Assembly (NCBI GenBank): GCA_033809015.1
Contig: JAPXMM010000001.1
Coordinates: forward strand, 1-47,493
Length of the DNA: 47,493 bases
Direction: 5' to 3'
DNA from: DTU049 sp033809015
GTDB taxonomy: Bacteria > Bacteroidota > Bacteroidia > Bacteroidales > DTU049
Part shown: piece by piece, positions 27,062 through 35,519 of the stretch
Numbering within the stretch: position 1 is the stretch's first letter
How the letters are laid out: the number at the start of each line of letters is the position of its first letter
Position numbers and translations under genes: made by a program
Notes under the pieces: model-generated
The model's database searches: none
What the model saw: only the letters and a program-made list of their open reading frames with translations
Told to the model about the DNA's origin: nothing

Positions 27062-27679
27062 TTAAATTGTGATACCTAAAAAACTCATAAAGGCTATTGC
27101 CATTAAGCCAGTAATAATAAAAGCTATGCCTGTACCGTGTAATGGTTTTGGTATATTACTATAAGATAATTTTTCTCTAATAGCTGCTATAGAAATAATA
27201 GCTAACCACCAGCCAATGCCGCTACCTAGAGCAAAAAAGAAACTCTCACCGAATGTCTGCAGACCTCTCTCTTGCATGAATAATGAAGCTCCCATAATTG
27301 CACAGTTTACAGCGATCAATGGTAAAAAGATACCAAGAGAATTATATAAAGATGGTAGAAATTTTTCCACTACCATTTCTACTAGCTGTGTAATAGCTGC
27401 TATTACTGCAATGAAAATTATAAAACTTAGAAATCCAAGGTCTACATTAGCTAGAGATGGACTGATGAAAGATAAAGCTCCTGGCAATAAAAGGTATTTA
27501 TTAATTAAAAAATTAACTGGTACAGTAAATATCAAAACAAAAATAACAGCTATTCCCAATCCGTTACTTGTTTTGACAGTTTTAGACACTGCTAGATATG
27601 AGCACATACCTAGGAAGTAAGCAAATATCATATTATCTATGAAAATGCTTCGTATGAATATATTAATTAAGTCTTGCAT
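27062..27679 (-). CDS. nqrE: Na+-translocating NADH:quinone reductase subunit E
   Basis: This 205-residue protein has six predicted membrane helices and the family signatures MIFAYFLGMCSYLAVSKT near the N-terminus and NCAIMGASLFMQERGL in the middle. The Cys residues in these two half-membrane segments are the iron-binding ligands formed jointly with NqrD in known structures. RnfA is a close homologue; the downstream one-helix NqrF rather than Rnf subunits settles the identity. It lies 6 bases after nqrD. Confidence 0.94.
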   Translation of the reverse strand: MQDLINIFIRSIFIDNMIFAYFLGMCSYLAVSKTVKTSNGLGIAVIFVLIFTVPVNFLINKYLLLPGALSFISPSLANVDLGFLSFIIFIAVIAAITQLVEMVVEKFLPSLYNSLGIFLPLIAVNCAIMGASLFMQERGLQTFGESFFFALGSGIGWWLAIISIAAIREKLSYSNIPKPLHGTGIAFIITGLMAIAFMSFLGITI

Positions 27680-27685
27680 ATTATC

Positions 27686-28342
27686 TTAATTTTTATCTAT
27701 TAATTCTTTATTGAAACTTCTATGTATCCATATTATCACACCAATTAATATCAATGCCATTGGTGGTAAAATCATAAGTCCATTATTTACATAACCAGCA
27801 TTATAAAATGATTGAGGAATAATGTGATAGCCTAATAAAGTGCCACTACCTAGTAGTTCTCTCACAAAAGCTACAATAATTAAAATTAATCCATAACCAG
27901 CACCATTACCTATTCCGTCTAAAAAAGAATTCCATGGAGTATTACTACTTGCAAAAGCTTCTAATCTACCCATTATAATGCAATTAGTAATTATTAATCC
28001 GACAAATACAGATAACTGTTTACTCACATCATAAACAAAAGCTTTTAATACTTGATCTACTAATATAACTAAAACTGACACAATGACTAATTGTACAATA
28101 ATCCTAATACTTGGTGGTACAGTTTTTCTAATTAGTGAATAAATGAGATTAGAAAATGCTACAACAACGGTTACTGATATTGCCATTACAATTGCTGGTT
28201 CTAACTTAGCAGTTACAGCTAATGCACTACATATTCCTAAAATTTGTACAATTATAGGATTATTATTGCTCAATGGATCAGTTAAAGGTTTTAAATTCTT
28301 TTTTAAAAATACCGATTTTTTAATTGGCTTACTTTCATCCAT
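27686..28342 (-). CDS. nqrD: Na+-translocating NADH:quinone reductase subunit D
   Basis: This 218-residue membrane protein pairs with NqrE. Several helices include IVQILGICSALAVTAKLEPAIV and LIITNCIIMGRLEAFASSNTPW, each with the conserved Cys of the family. It is the first gene of this cluster: upstream on its strand are only a -7 box TATTTTTG (28369-28376) and AT-rich DNA. In most genomes nqrA, B and C precede it directly; here they do not. RnfE is the homologue to consider, but the EF neighbours fit Nqr. Confidence 0.93.
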   Translation of the reverse strand: MDESKPIKKSVFLKKNLKPLTDPLSNNNPIIVQILGICSALAVTAKLEPAIVMAISVTVVVAFSNLIYSLIRKTVPPSIRIIVQLVIVSVLVILVDQVLKAFVYDVSKQLSVFVGLIITNCIIMGRLEAFASSNTPWNSFLDGIGNGAGYGLILIIVAFVRELLGSGTLLGYHIIPQSFYNAGYVNNGLMILPPMALILIGVIIWIHRSFNKELIDKN

Positions 28343-28649
28343 AATTATTCAGATTAAAATATTATTTGCAAAAATATAATTTTTTTATTTTTATTATAAT
28401 ATCTTTTTTAAGCAATTAATTGTAACCATTGATATAATGAGTGTTTGATAAAAAAAATGATATTTAACATCTTTTTAAAAAATTATTGTATATTAAATTT
28501 AATAAATCTTTTTTAATTTAATATATATGCAGAGTAGATATTAAATTTTATATTATAAATCTCACATCTAATCCTCAGTGTTCAATATTTTGAAATCTTC
28601 TAATTAAAATTAATTTCTCGTATAAATTTTTTAAATTTGCAAAAAACAA
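28343..28649. promoter_or_regulatory. Divergent nqrD / purF intergenic region with two -7 boxes
   Basis: This 307-bp AT-rich gap has no gene. TATTTTTG on the minus strand (28369-28376) serves nqrD. TAAATTTG at 28632-28639 serves the PurF-like gene and lies only 10 bases before its ATG at 28650, so its mRNA would be nearly leaderless. Nothing else stands out. Confidence 0.5.
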
Positions 28650-29846
28650 ATGAGTGAATTTATAGCTCATGAGTGTGGTATAGTGCTACTACGCTTATTA
28701 AAACCATTAGAATATTACATAGAAAAATATAATTGTGCTTATCACGGGCTGGATATGCTATATTTATTGATGGAAAAGCAGCATAATAGAGGACAAGATG
28801 GTGCAGGAGTAGTATCTGTTAAATTGGATTTAGAGCCAGGATATAAATATTTAGATAGAATCAGATCTAATGTAGATTCACCTATAATAGATATTTTTCA
28901 AAAAATATATGAGCCATTACGAGCTTTGGAGATTAATAATTCACCATTATTGTATGATGGAGAATATCTAAAACGAAATATTCCTTTTATTAGTGAATTG
29001 TATCTTGGACATTTGAGATATGGTACCTATGGTAAATATCAGATAGAATATGTACATCCACATTTGCGACAGAGCAACTGGCGTACACGTACTTTGGCTT
29101 TAGCAGGTAACTTTAATCTAACCAATTCAAAGCAATTATTTCAAGATTTAATCAATTATGGTCAGCATCCTATTGAGACTTCAGACACAGTAACTGTATT
29201 AGAAAAATTAGGTTACTATTTAGATGAGATGAATAATGATTTATATGAAAAATATAAAGCTGAGGGATATACTAAAGCTGAGATCTCACCGATGATAGCA
29301 GATAATTTAGATATAGCCTCTATAGTGAAAAAAGCTACACAAAATTTTGATGGTGGATATGTGATAGCTGGAGTTTTAGGACATGGAGATTCGTTTGTGT
29401 TTCGAGATCCACGAGGTATCAGACCAGCATATTATTATATGGATGATGAATTTTTTGTAGTTACTTCAGAAAGACCACCTATACAAACTGCTTTCAATGT
29501 AAAAACTGATGATATAAAAGAAATGCCTGCTGGTCATGTTTTAATTTTGAAAAAAAATAAAGAACTCTCAATAGTTCCCTATGTAGAGCACATTCCTGAG
29601 AAAAAATCTTGCAGTTTCGAACATATATATTTCAGTCGTGGAACAGACAGAGATATTTATAAAGAAAGAAAAATGCTAGGAGCAATGCTTGCAGAACCTA
29701 TACTCAAAGCTATTGACAATGATATAGAAAATACAGTTTTTACTTATATACCCAATACATCTACCGTTGCTTTTTTAGGATTATATGCTGAAATCGAAAA
29801 ATGGTTAGATTCTCAAAAAAAGGAAAAAAATTATAAATTTAATTAA
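28650..29846 (+). CDS. purF: PurF-like amidophosphoribosyltransferase, N-terminal part (frameshifted)
   Basis: These 398 residues hold the glutaminase half of the long Bacteroidota PurF-like enzyme. After a short propeptide comes the Ntn nucleophile Cys9 (HECGIVLLRLLKPL), then LLMEKQHNRGQDGAGVV, LGHLRYGTYG and RDPRGIRPAYYY. The enzyme moves glutamine ammonia onto PRPP in the first step of purine synthesis. The frame runs into a stop at 29846 after a stretch (about 29814-29830) with two A7 runs separated by GG. The sequence continues in the +1 frame, so one base appears lost. It may be an assembly error, a real mutation, or a slip-rescued site. Confidence 0.85.
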   Translation: MSEFIAHECGIVLLRLLKPLEYYIEKYNCAYHGLDMLYLLMEKQHNRGQDGAGVVSVKLDLEPGYKYLDRIRSNVDSPIIDIFQKIYEPLRALEINNSPLLYDGEYLKRNIPFISELYLGHLRYGTYGKYQIEYVHPHLRQSNWRTRTLALAGNFNLTNSKQLFQDLINYGQHPIETSDTVTVLEKLGYYLDEMNNDLYEKYKAEGYTKAEISPMIADNLDIASIVKKATQNFDGGYVIAGVLGHGDSFVFRDPRGIRPAYYYMDDEFFVVTSERPPIQTAFNVKTDDIKEMPAGHVLILKKNKELSIVPYVEHIPEKKSCSFEHIYFSRGTDRDIYKERKMLGAMLAEPILKAIDNDIENTVFTYIPNTSTVAFLGLYAEIEKWLDSQKKEKNYKFN

Positions 29847-30564
29847 TACTGACAAAAACATTACAGATAAGGATTTACGTAATATTCTAAATTTACATGC
29901 ACGCGCTGATACTTTAGTGGTAAAAGATCTCAAACATCGTACTTTTATTACAAAAGAGTCTAAACGCAACGGTTTAGCTAGTCATGTGTATGACGTTACT
30001 TATGATGTGGTGAGACCTAATGTAGATAGGGTAGTAGCTATAGATGATAGTATAGTGCGTGGTACTACTTTGCAAAAAAGTATTATCACTATGCTAAATA
30101 GATTAGAACCTAAAGAAATAATTATAGCTTCTACTGCTCCTCAGATTAGATACCCAGATTGCTATGGAATAGATATGGCAAAATTAGAAGAATTTATTGC
30201 TTTTCAGGCAGCTATCGCACTACTCAAAGAACGCCATCAAAATAAATTGATAAAATATGTTTATGATAAATGCAAACAACAAGATTCATTACCTAATGAT
30301 AAATTAGAAAATTATGTTTCATTGATATATCAACCTTTTACTGATGATGAAATAACACGAAAAATCGAAGAATTAGTTACCCCGCTTGGAAATAAAACTA
30401 AACTAACAATCATCTTTCAAACTCTCGAAGGCCTACATAAAGTCTTGGTAGATAATAAAGGAGATTGGTATTTCACAGGTGATTTTCCAACATTAGGAGG
30501 ATATAGAGTTATTAATAATGCATTTATTAATTATTATGAAGGAAAAGATCAGAGAGCTTATTAG
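29821..30564 (+). CDS. purF: PurF-like amidophosphoribosyltransferase, C-terminal part (out of frame)
   Basis: The coding sequence resumes in the other frame at about 29821 (KIINLINTDKN... LVVKDLKHR) and runs to TAA 30564. It carries the PRPP-binding loop VVAIDDSIVRGTTLQKS and a C-terminal extension (about 215 residues from the first in-frame start, GTG 29917). The two parts join to about 640 residues, close to the length of intact homologues, with no stop or further shift in either part. This absence of decay argues for a very recent mutation, a sequencing error in the A-runs, or functional slippage. If translated alone, this part would lack the glutaminase site. Confidence 0.78.
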   Translation, partial: RKKIINLINTDKNITDKDLRNILNLHARADTLVVKDLKHRTFITKESKRNGLASHVYDVTYDVVRPNVDRVVAIDDSIVRGTTLQKSIITMLNRLEPKEIIIASTAPQIRYPDCYGIDMAKLEEFIAFQAAIALLKERHQNKLIKYVYDKCKQQDSLPNDKLENYVSLIYQPFTDDEITRKIEELVTPLGNKTKLTIIFQTLEGLHKVLVDNKGDWYFTGDFPTLGGYRVINNAFINYYEGKDQRAY

Positions 30565-30613
30565 TAATATTTGTAATTCCTATCATTAAACATAAATTAA
30601 TTAACCAAAAATA

Positions 30614-31903
30614 ATGACATTTGCTGAAGCAGAAAAATATATCATGGAGCAATTACCTATGTATGAAAGACAAGGTAATGCAGGTTATCAAGGTGGTTTA
30701 GAAAAAACATTGTTGCTGCTTGAAAAATTTAATAATCCACATTTGAAATTTCCTTCTATCCATATCGCTGGTACAAATGGCAAAGGTAGCGTAAGTAGTA
30801 TGATTGCTTCTATATTGCAAGAAGCTGGTTACAAAGTTGGTCTATATACTTCGCCACATTTAAAAACTATGCGTGAGAGAATAAAAATAAATGGACAAAT
30901 GATACATGCACGCTGGATAACTAATTTCACAAAAAAAAATTTACAACTAATAGAAAATATAAAACCTAGTTTTTTTGAAATAAATACTGTAATGGCTTTT
31001 TGCTATTTCGCAGCTTCTGATGTAGATATAGCTGTCATAGAAACTGGCCTAGGTGGTAGATTAGATGCTACCAATGTTATTACTCCATTGGTGTCCATTA
31101 TTACTAGTATTTCTTTTGATCATATGAAATTATTAGGTAACACTTTACCAGAAATAGCTGCTGAAAAAGCTGGAATTATTAAGCCTGATGTACCTTGTGT
31201 AATTGGTGAAAAAAATTCAGAAACTATGCCAATTTTTACACAATATGCCCAAAAAAATAACGCTCCTATTAGCTTTGCTGATGATAATTTTTTATCTAAA
31301 AATTTCTTTCAAAACTTATTACCTCCTATAATGAAAGTAGAGCTGCAGGATAAAAACCAAAAGTTATATAAATTAAAATCTCCATTAGTTGGTACAGTGC
31401 AGGTAGATAATATTAAAACTGTACTGTGTACTATAGAAATTTTGAAATCTTACAAATATAAAATTACATATAATAACATCAGAAAAGGTTTTATAAAGTT
31501 AATTGAAAATACGGGTCTATTTGGTAGGTGGAGCTATGTGCCAAATAATGCGCCAATAATAATGGATATCGGGCATAATATATGTGCAGTGAGTAATATA
31601 GTAGAGATACTAAAAAATGTTAAAAAAGAAAGATTGCATATTGTATGGGGAATGATGGCAGATAAAGATGTAGAAGGTATATTAAGATTGCTACCATCAG
31701 ATGCTCAATATTATTTTTGTAGTCCACATGTACCGAGAGCTCTAGACTCGAGAATTTTATTAGAAAAAGCCAAGAACATACATTTAAATGGCAAAGCATA
31801 TAAATCTGTTAAAAGAGCACTATATGAAGCAAAAAGAAATGCAAATTGTAAGGATGTAATATTTGTAGGCGGTAGTGCATTTGTAGTAGCAGAAGCGATG
31901 TGA
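30614..31903 (+). CDS. folC: Bifunctional folylpolyglutamate synthase / dihydrofolate synthase
   Basis: This 429-residue Mur-ligase-type enzyme adds glutamate to dihydropteroate and folates. The ATP P-loop GTNGKGS lies at 53-59. It continues with YTSPHLKTMRERIKINGQ, VIETGLGGRLDATNV, the SFDHMKLLGNTLPEIAAEKAGIIK segment with the carbamylated-Lys region, and the C-terminal-domain motif IMDIGHN. The length is normal. It follows the PurF-like gene on the same strand after 49 bases, possibly as one transcript of nucleotide and one-carbon metabolism. Confidence 0.94.
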   Translation: MTFAEAEKYIMEQLPMYERQGNAGYQGGLEKTLLLLEKFNNPHLKFPSIHIAGTNGKGSVSSMIASILQEAGYKVGLYTSPHLKTMRERIKINGQMIHARWITNFTKKNLQLIENIKPSFFEINTVMAFCYFAASDVDIAVIETGLGGRLDATNVITPLVSIITSISFDHMKLLGNTLPEIAAEKAGIIKPDVPCVIGEKNSETMPIFTQYAQKNNAPISFADDNFLSKNFFQNLLPPIMKVELQDKNQKLYKLKSPLVGTVQVDNIKTVLCTIEILKSYKYKITYNNIRKGFIKLIENTGLFGRWSYVPNNAPIIMDIGHNICAVSNIVEILKNVKKERLHIVWGMMADKDVEGILRLLPSDAQYYFCSPHVPRALDSRILLEKAKNIHLNGKAYKSVKRALYEAKRNANCKDVIFVGGSAFVVAEAM

Positions 31904-31982
31904 AATAAAGTGGGGGGGGAATGATGGAGAATAAAATTTTTAATGTTTTTAAAATTCAAGTTTTTAGATGATAAAAAATTAA

Positions 31983-31990
31983 TATTTTTG
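31983..31990 (+). promoter_or_regulatory. -7 box of the transposase-like gene
   Basis: TATTTTTG followed by a short A-rich leader lies 16 bases before ATG 32007. The same box and a similar leader precede the second copy of this gene type at 47404-47411. Confidence 0.5.
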
Positions 31991-32006
31991 CAAAAAATAA
32001 ATAATT

Positions 32007-33014
32007 ATGAATAAATTATTCGAAAATCCGACAGAAGTATTCGCCTTGTCAAAGGAAGGCACACGTGAGTTATATGACAATCTGTACAATGAAATGATCA
32101 ATGAAGGTAAAGATGTAGTCGACTACCAAGAGCTCAAAGCCATGTCTACTGGTGTATTATGCCCAGATTGTAATAGTAGTCATGTTATTAAAAATGGTTT
32201 GCAAAGTGGAGTACAAAACTATCGTTGCAAAAACTGTGGCAGACAATTCAGAGTTACCACAGGCACCTTTATGTATGGCATTCATGAAAAGGGCAAAATG
32301 TTAGAATATATCAAATGTATGAGTGCTGGCATGAGCTTGAGAGAGTGTGCCAGGAATGTACATATTAGTCTTTCAACAAGTTTCTTTTGGCGGCACAGAA
32401 TATTGTGTGCTATGCAGTCGTTTGAAGATAATGTAAATTTCTTTGGGGTAGTAGAATTAGAAGAGCTACTAATGAATTATTCAGAGAAAGGCAAAAAGAA
32501 ACGAGACAAGAAAGAGCTAAAAAAATTGAAGAAAAAGAAACCAACAAAAGTTGCAGTATTGGCTGCCACAGATAGGAGTGGAAATATTTTGTTTAAAAAA
32601 TTAGAAGATGAAAGAGTGCAGGCCGATCATATATCTGCTTTTCTAAAATCACGAATATCTGAGGATTCGGTGGTGTGTGGCAGCAATAAAAAAGCTTTCA
32701 AGACTGTAACTGCAGAACACATCAAACACAAGGAAATAACTAACAAAAATAATATGAAACGAGGTATATACAGTGTATCAACTGTTCATAAAAAAATAAC
32801 CGATTTTGTAGGCTGGATATATTACAAGTTTCGTGGAGTGGCTACTAAGTATCTAACAAATTACATTATGTGGTTTGTAGTGAAGGGGAAGTATCTGGCT
32901 GAGAAGATTATAGAAGATACGGGGAGGATACTGAATTTGGCAGCGTCGGATAGGCGGGCGTGGGAGCGGTATAGTGATTTAATGTCATCAACATATTTAA
33001 TCTATAACATTTAA
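32007..33014 (+). mobile_element. IS1595-type transposase with altered catalytic motifs
   Basis: This 335-residue protein has an N-terminal zinc ribbon (Cys52, Cys55, Cys74, Cys77), a helix-turn-helix region (MSLRECARNVHISLSTSFFWRHRI) and a DDE-type domain recalling IS1595/ISXO2 transposases (PTKVAVLAATDRSGN, FRGVATKYLTNYIMWF). At the place of the first catalytic Asp (usual VEVDE) it has VVELEE. At the place of the second (usual CTDG) it has CGSN. The enzyme is probably inactive or repurposed. No terminal inverted repeats or target duplication could be recognised. The 3' end (32880-32990) is visibly richer in G than its surroundings. It lies between convergent folC and the LptF/G permease. 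Confidence 0.78.
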
Positions 33015-33205
33015 ATATTTTCATAATCTCTTTCACCTTCACTTTATTTTATCCTTATTATTTGCTTGCATTGTTATATCATCAGTTCAAAATTGTTGGC
33101 ACAGCAATTATAGTAAGTATTATGTTTGATTGAATTTTATAATATGATTTTAACTGCTACCTCATTATATTTCTATTATAAATACAATTATTTTTTAATT
33201 GATTT

Positions 33206-34288
33206 TTATATTTCTCTATATAGCAAATAACCAGCAATGATAATATATATAAAATTAGGTAACCATGCTGCTACAAATGGTGGTAGTATGCCAGCTACAC
33301 CATATGATACACTAATTTGTTGGAATAAAATATATCCAAAGCTCAAAGATAATCCTATGGCTAGGTTTATACCCAATCCTCCTCGTCTTTTGTTTATTGA
33401 TAGAGCTACTGCTATTATTGTTAATATCATTGCAGCAAAGGGAGAGGCAAATCTATTTTGTCTTTCTACTAATAATTCATTTATATTTTCTGCTCCTCTT
33501 TGTTTTTGTCTTTTTATGAATTTATTCAATTCATTGAAATTCATTGTTTCTAAAAGTGTTGTTTCATATGCTAGGTCACTAGGTGTTATTGGCAATAATG
33601 TATCTATAGTTTTATATCTTTTTAATTGTTCTGTACTGTCTTTGATTTTTCTAATTACTACATCGTTTAATTGCCATTTATTTGTACTATTGTCATATTT
33701 TATATATGAAGACATCATTTTTTGTTTCACTCCAGTTTTGTAATCAATATTATCAATTGAGAGAAATGTACCTTCATAGTCTTTGACATCCCAATTTGCT
33801 AAGTACAAATAAGTATTTTTATCTAATTGCAAATGTATTTGTACTTCTTTTGTTTGAGGATTTCTTTTTACGTAAGTGTTTTCAAAATTAATTCTTCTTT
33901 GATTTGCTGGTGGTAAAATAAAATTTTGTAAAAAAAATGAAAATATTGCTAATAAAATACTAACAGCTAAATATGGTTTTAGGATTCTTTTAAAATCTAT
34001 CCCTATGCTGTACATAGCTATTATTTCAGATTTATTTGCTAGTTTAGAGGTGAAAAATATCACTGATATGAAAATGAATAATGCTGAAAATAAATTGATA
34101 AAATAAGGAATAAAGTTTAAATAATATTGTGTGATTATTAGTGATACTGGGGCATCTTTAGCGATGAATTTATCTATCTTTTCTGATAAATCAAATGCAA
34201 TTATTATGAATATCAATAAAGTAATAGTTAATAAAAAAGTACTAATAAATTTTTTAGCTATATAAAGATCGATTTTTTTAATTCTCAT
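33206..34288 (-). CDS. LptF/LptG family permease (YjgP/YjgQ)
   Basis: This 360-residue inner-membrane subunit belongs to the LptB2FG LPS exporter. It has three N-terminal membrane segments (LTITLLIFIIIAFDLSEKIDKF, YFINLFSALFIFISVIFF, YLAVSILLAIFSFFLQNFILP), a periplasmic jellyroll (about 125-245) and three C-terminal segments (FAAMILTIIAVALSI, LAIGLSLSFGYILFQQ, AWLPNFIYIIIAGYLLY). Bacteroidota usually have two such genes and I cannot tell F from G. Its start overlaps the tgt stop by 4 bases (ATGA), a translational coupling of a pair often seen in the phylum. With the LptD-like protein it belongs to LPS transport. Confidence 0.88.
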   Translation of the reverse strand: MRIKKIDLYIAKKFISTFLLTITLLIFIIIAFDLSEKIDKFIAKDAPVSLIITQYYLNFIPYFINLFSALFIFISVIFFTSKLANKSEIIAMYSIGIDFKRILKPYLAVSILLAIFSFFLQNFILPPANQRRINFENTYVKRNPQTKEVQIHLQLDKNTYLYLANWDVKDYEGTFLSIDNIDYKTGVKQKMMSSYIKYDNSTNKWQLNDVVIRKIKDSTEQLKRYKTIDTLLPITPSDLAYETTLLETMNFNELNKFIKRQKQRGAENINELLVERQNRFASPFAAMILTIIAVALSINKRRGGLGINLAIGLSLSFGYILFQQISVSYGVAGILPPFVAAWLPNFIYIIIAGYLLYREI

Positions 34289-35409
34289 AATCTTTTCATG
34301 TAGGTTTCTATTGCTTTAGGATAATATTTATCATAGTCACCTTTGATAATGTGATAACGTATTTCTTGCATCAATCTTATGTAAAATGCTAAATTGTGGT
34401 ATGATGCTATCATAGGACCTAGCATTTCACCTGCTTGAAATAAATGTCTTAAGTATGATTTTGTAGTAGAATGGTCAATCTCTAATGGACTTTGAATATC
34501 TATTGGAGAAAAATCGTTTTTCCATTTTTCATTTTTAATATTAATTATTCCCTCGGTAGTAAATAATTGTCCATTTCTGCCATTCCTAGTAGGTATTACA
34601 CAATCAAACATATCCACTCCTAATGCTACAGCTTGCAATATATTTTCTGGAGTTCCTACTCCCATTAAATACCTGGGTTTATTCTCTGGCAAAATGTTAT
34701 TTACTATTTTTATCATTTCGTACATCATTTCTGCTGGTTCTCCTACGCTCAAACCTCCGATGGCATAACCTAATGTATCAAATTGACTGACGAAGTTAGC
34801 AGCTTTTTCTCTAAGTTCTGGGTAGGTGCTACCTTGTACTATTGGGAATAAATATTGTGGGAAATTGTATTTCGATGGATGCTTTTCCAAATATTCTATA
34901 CATTTTACTAGCCATTTTTGTGTCAGATCAAGTGATTTTTTAGCATATTCATAATCTGCTGGATGTGGTGTGCACTCATCAAATGCCATCATAATATCCG
35001 AACCAATGTATTGTTGAATTTCCATTACTTTTTCTGGTGTAAAAAAATGTTTACTGCCATCTATATGTGAACGAAATTCCACGCCTTCTTCGTTAATTTT
35101 TCTGATATTGGCTAAAGAATACACTTGATATCCACCGCTATCGCTTAATATTGGTTTTTCCCAATTAATGAATTTATGTAATCCATCTGCTTCATATAAT
35201 ATATCTGTACCTGGCCTCAGATACAGATGATAAGTGTTTGCTAATATTATTTGTGCTTTTATTATATTTTTTAAATCATTCCACATTATTCCTTTTACAG
35301 AACCTACCGTCCCTATGGGCATGAATACTGGTGTTTCTATTTCTCCATGTGGCAATTGTAATATTCCAGCTCTAGCTTTACCATTTTTTGATTTAATCTC
35401 AAAACTCAT
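34285..35409 (-). CDS. tgt: Queuine/7-deazaguanine tRNA-ribosyltransferase
   Basis: This 374-residue TIM-barrel enzyme exchanges G34 for preQ1 in tRNAs with GUN anticodons. It shows TPVFMPIGTVGSVKG, LANTYHLYLRPG, the catalytic Asp in LSDSGGYQVYSL, GGLSVGEP and the nucleophile region FDCVIPTRNGRNGQLF. The zinc site CxCxxC of E. coli Tgt is absent: the matching stretch reads SPLEIDHSTTKSYLRHLF with no Cys, a form I associate with Bacteroidota Tgt. A -7 box TAATTTTG (minus, 35440-35447) lies upstream. It is coupled to the LptF/G gene. Confidence 0.94.
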   Translation of the reverse strand: MSFEIKSKNGKARAGILQLPHGEIETPVFMPIGTVGSVKGIMWNDLKNIIKAQIILANTYHLYLRPGTDILYEADGLHKFINWEKPILSDSGGYQVYSLANIRKINEEGVEFRSHIDGSKHFFTPEKVMEIQQYIGSDIMMAFDECTPHPADYEYAKKSLDLTQKWLVKCIEYLEKHPSKYNFPQYLFPIVQGSTYPELREKAANFVSQFDTLGYAIGGLSVGEPAEMMYEMIKIVNNILPENKPRYLMGVGTPENILQAVALGVDMFDCVIPTRNGRNGQLFTTEGIINIKNEKWKNDFSPIDIQSPLEIDHSTTKSYLRHLFQAGEMLGPMIASYHNLAFYIRLMQEIRYHIIKGDYDKYYPKAIETYMKRL

Positions 35410-35519
35410 TTTTAGTAGTTAATTTTTATTGAAATTTAGCAAAATTAATAATTATTTGAATCTTGTTTTTATAAATATAAATAGGTAAACAAGTCAAAGA
35501 ATATGAATATTAGAAATTC

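Noticed and set aside
29805..29850. Programmed ribosomal frameshift in the PurF-like gene
   Set aside because: No typical slippery heptamer with a downstream pseudoknot was recognised; a lost base or transcript slippage in A-runs is simpler.
31905..32006. Poly-G run (31912-31919) and flanks as possible insertion-sequence end
   Set aside because: No inverted partner was found behind the transposase-like gene and no target duplication was visible.
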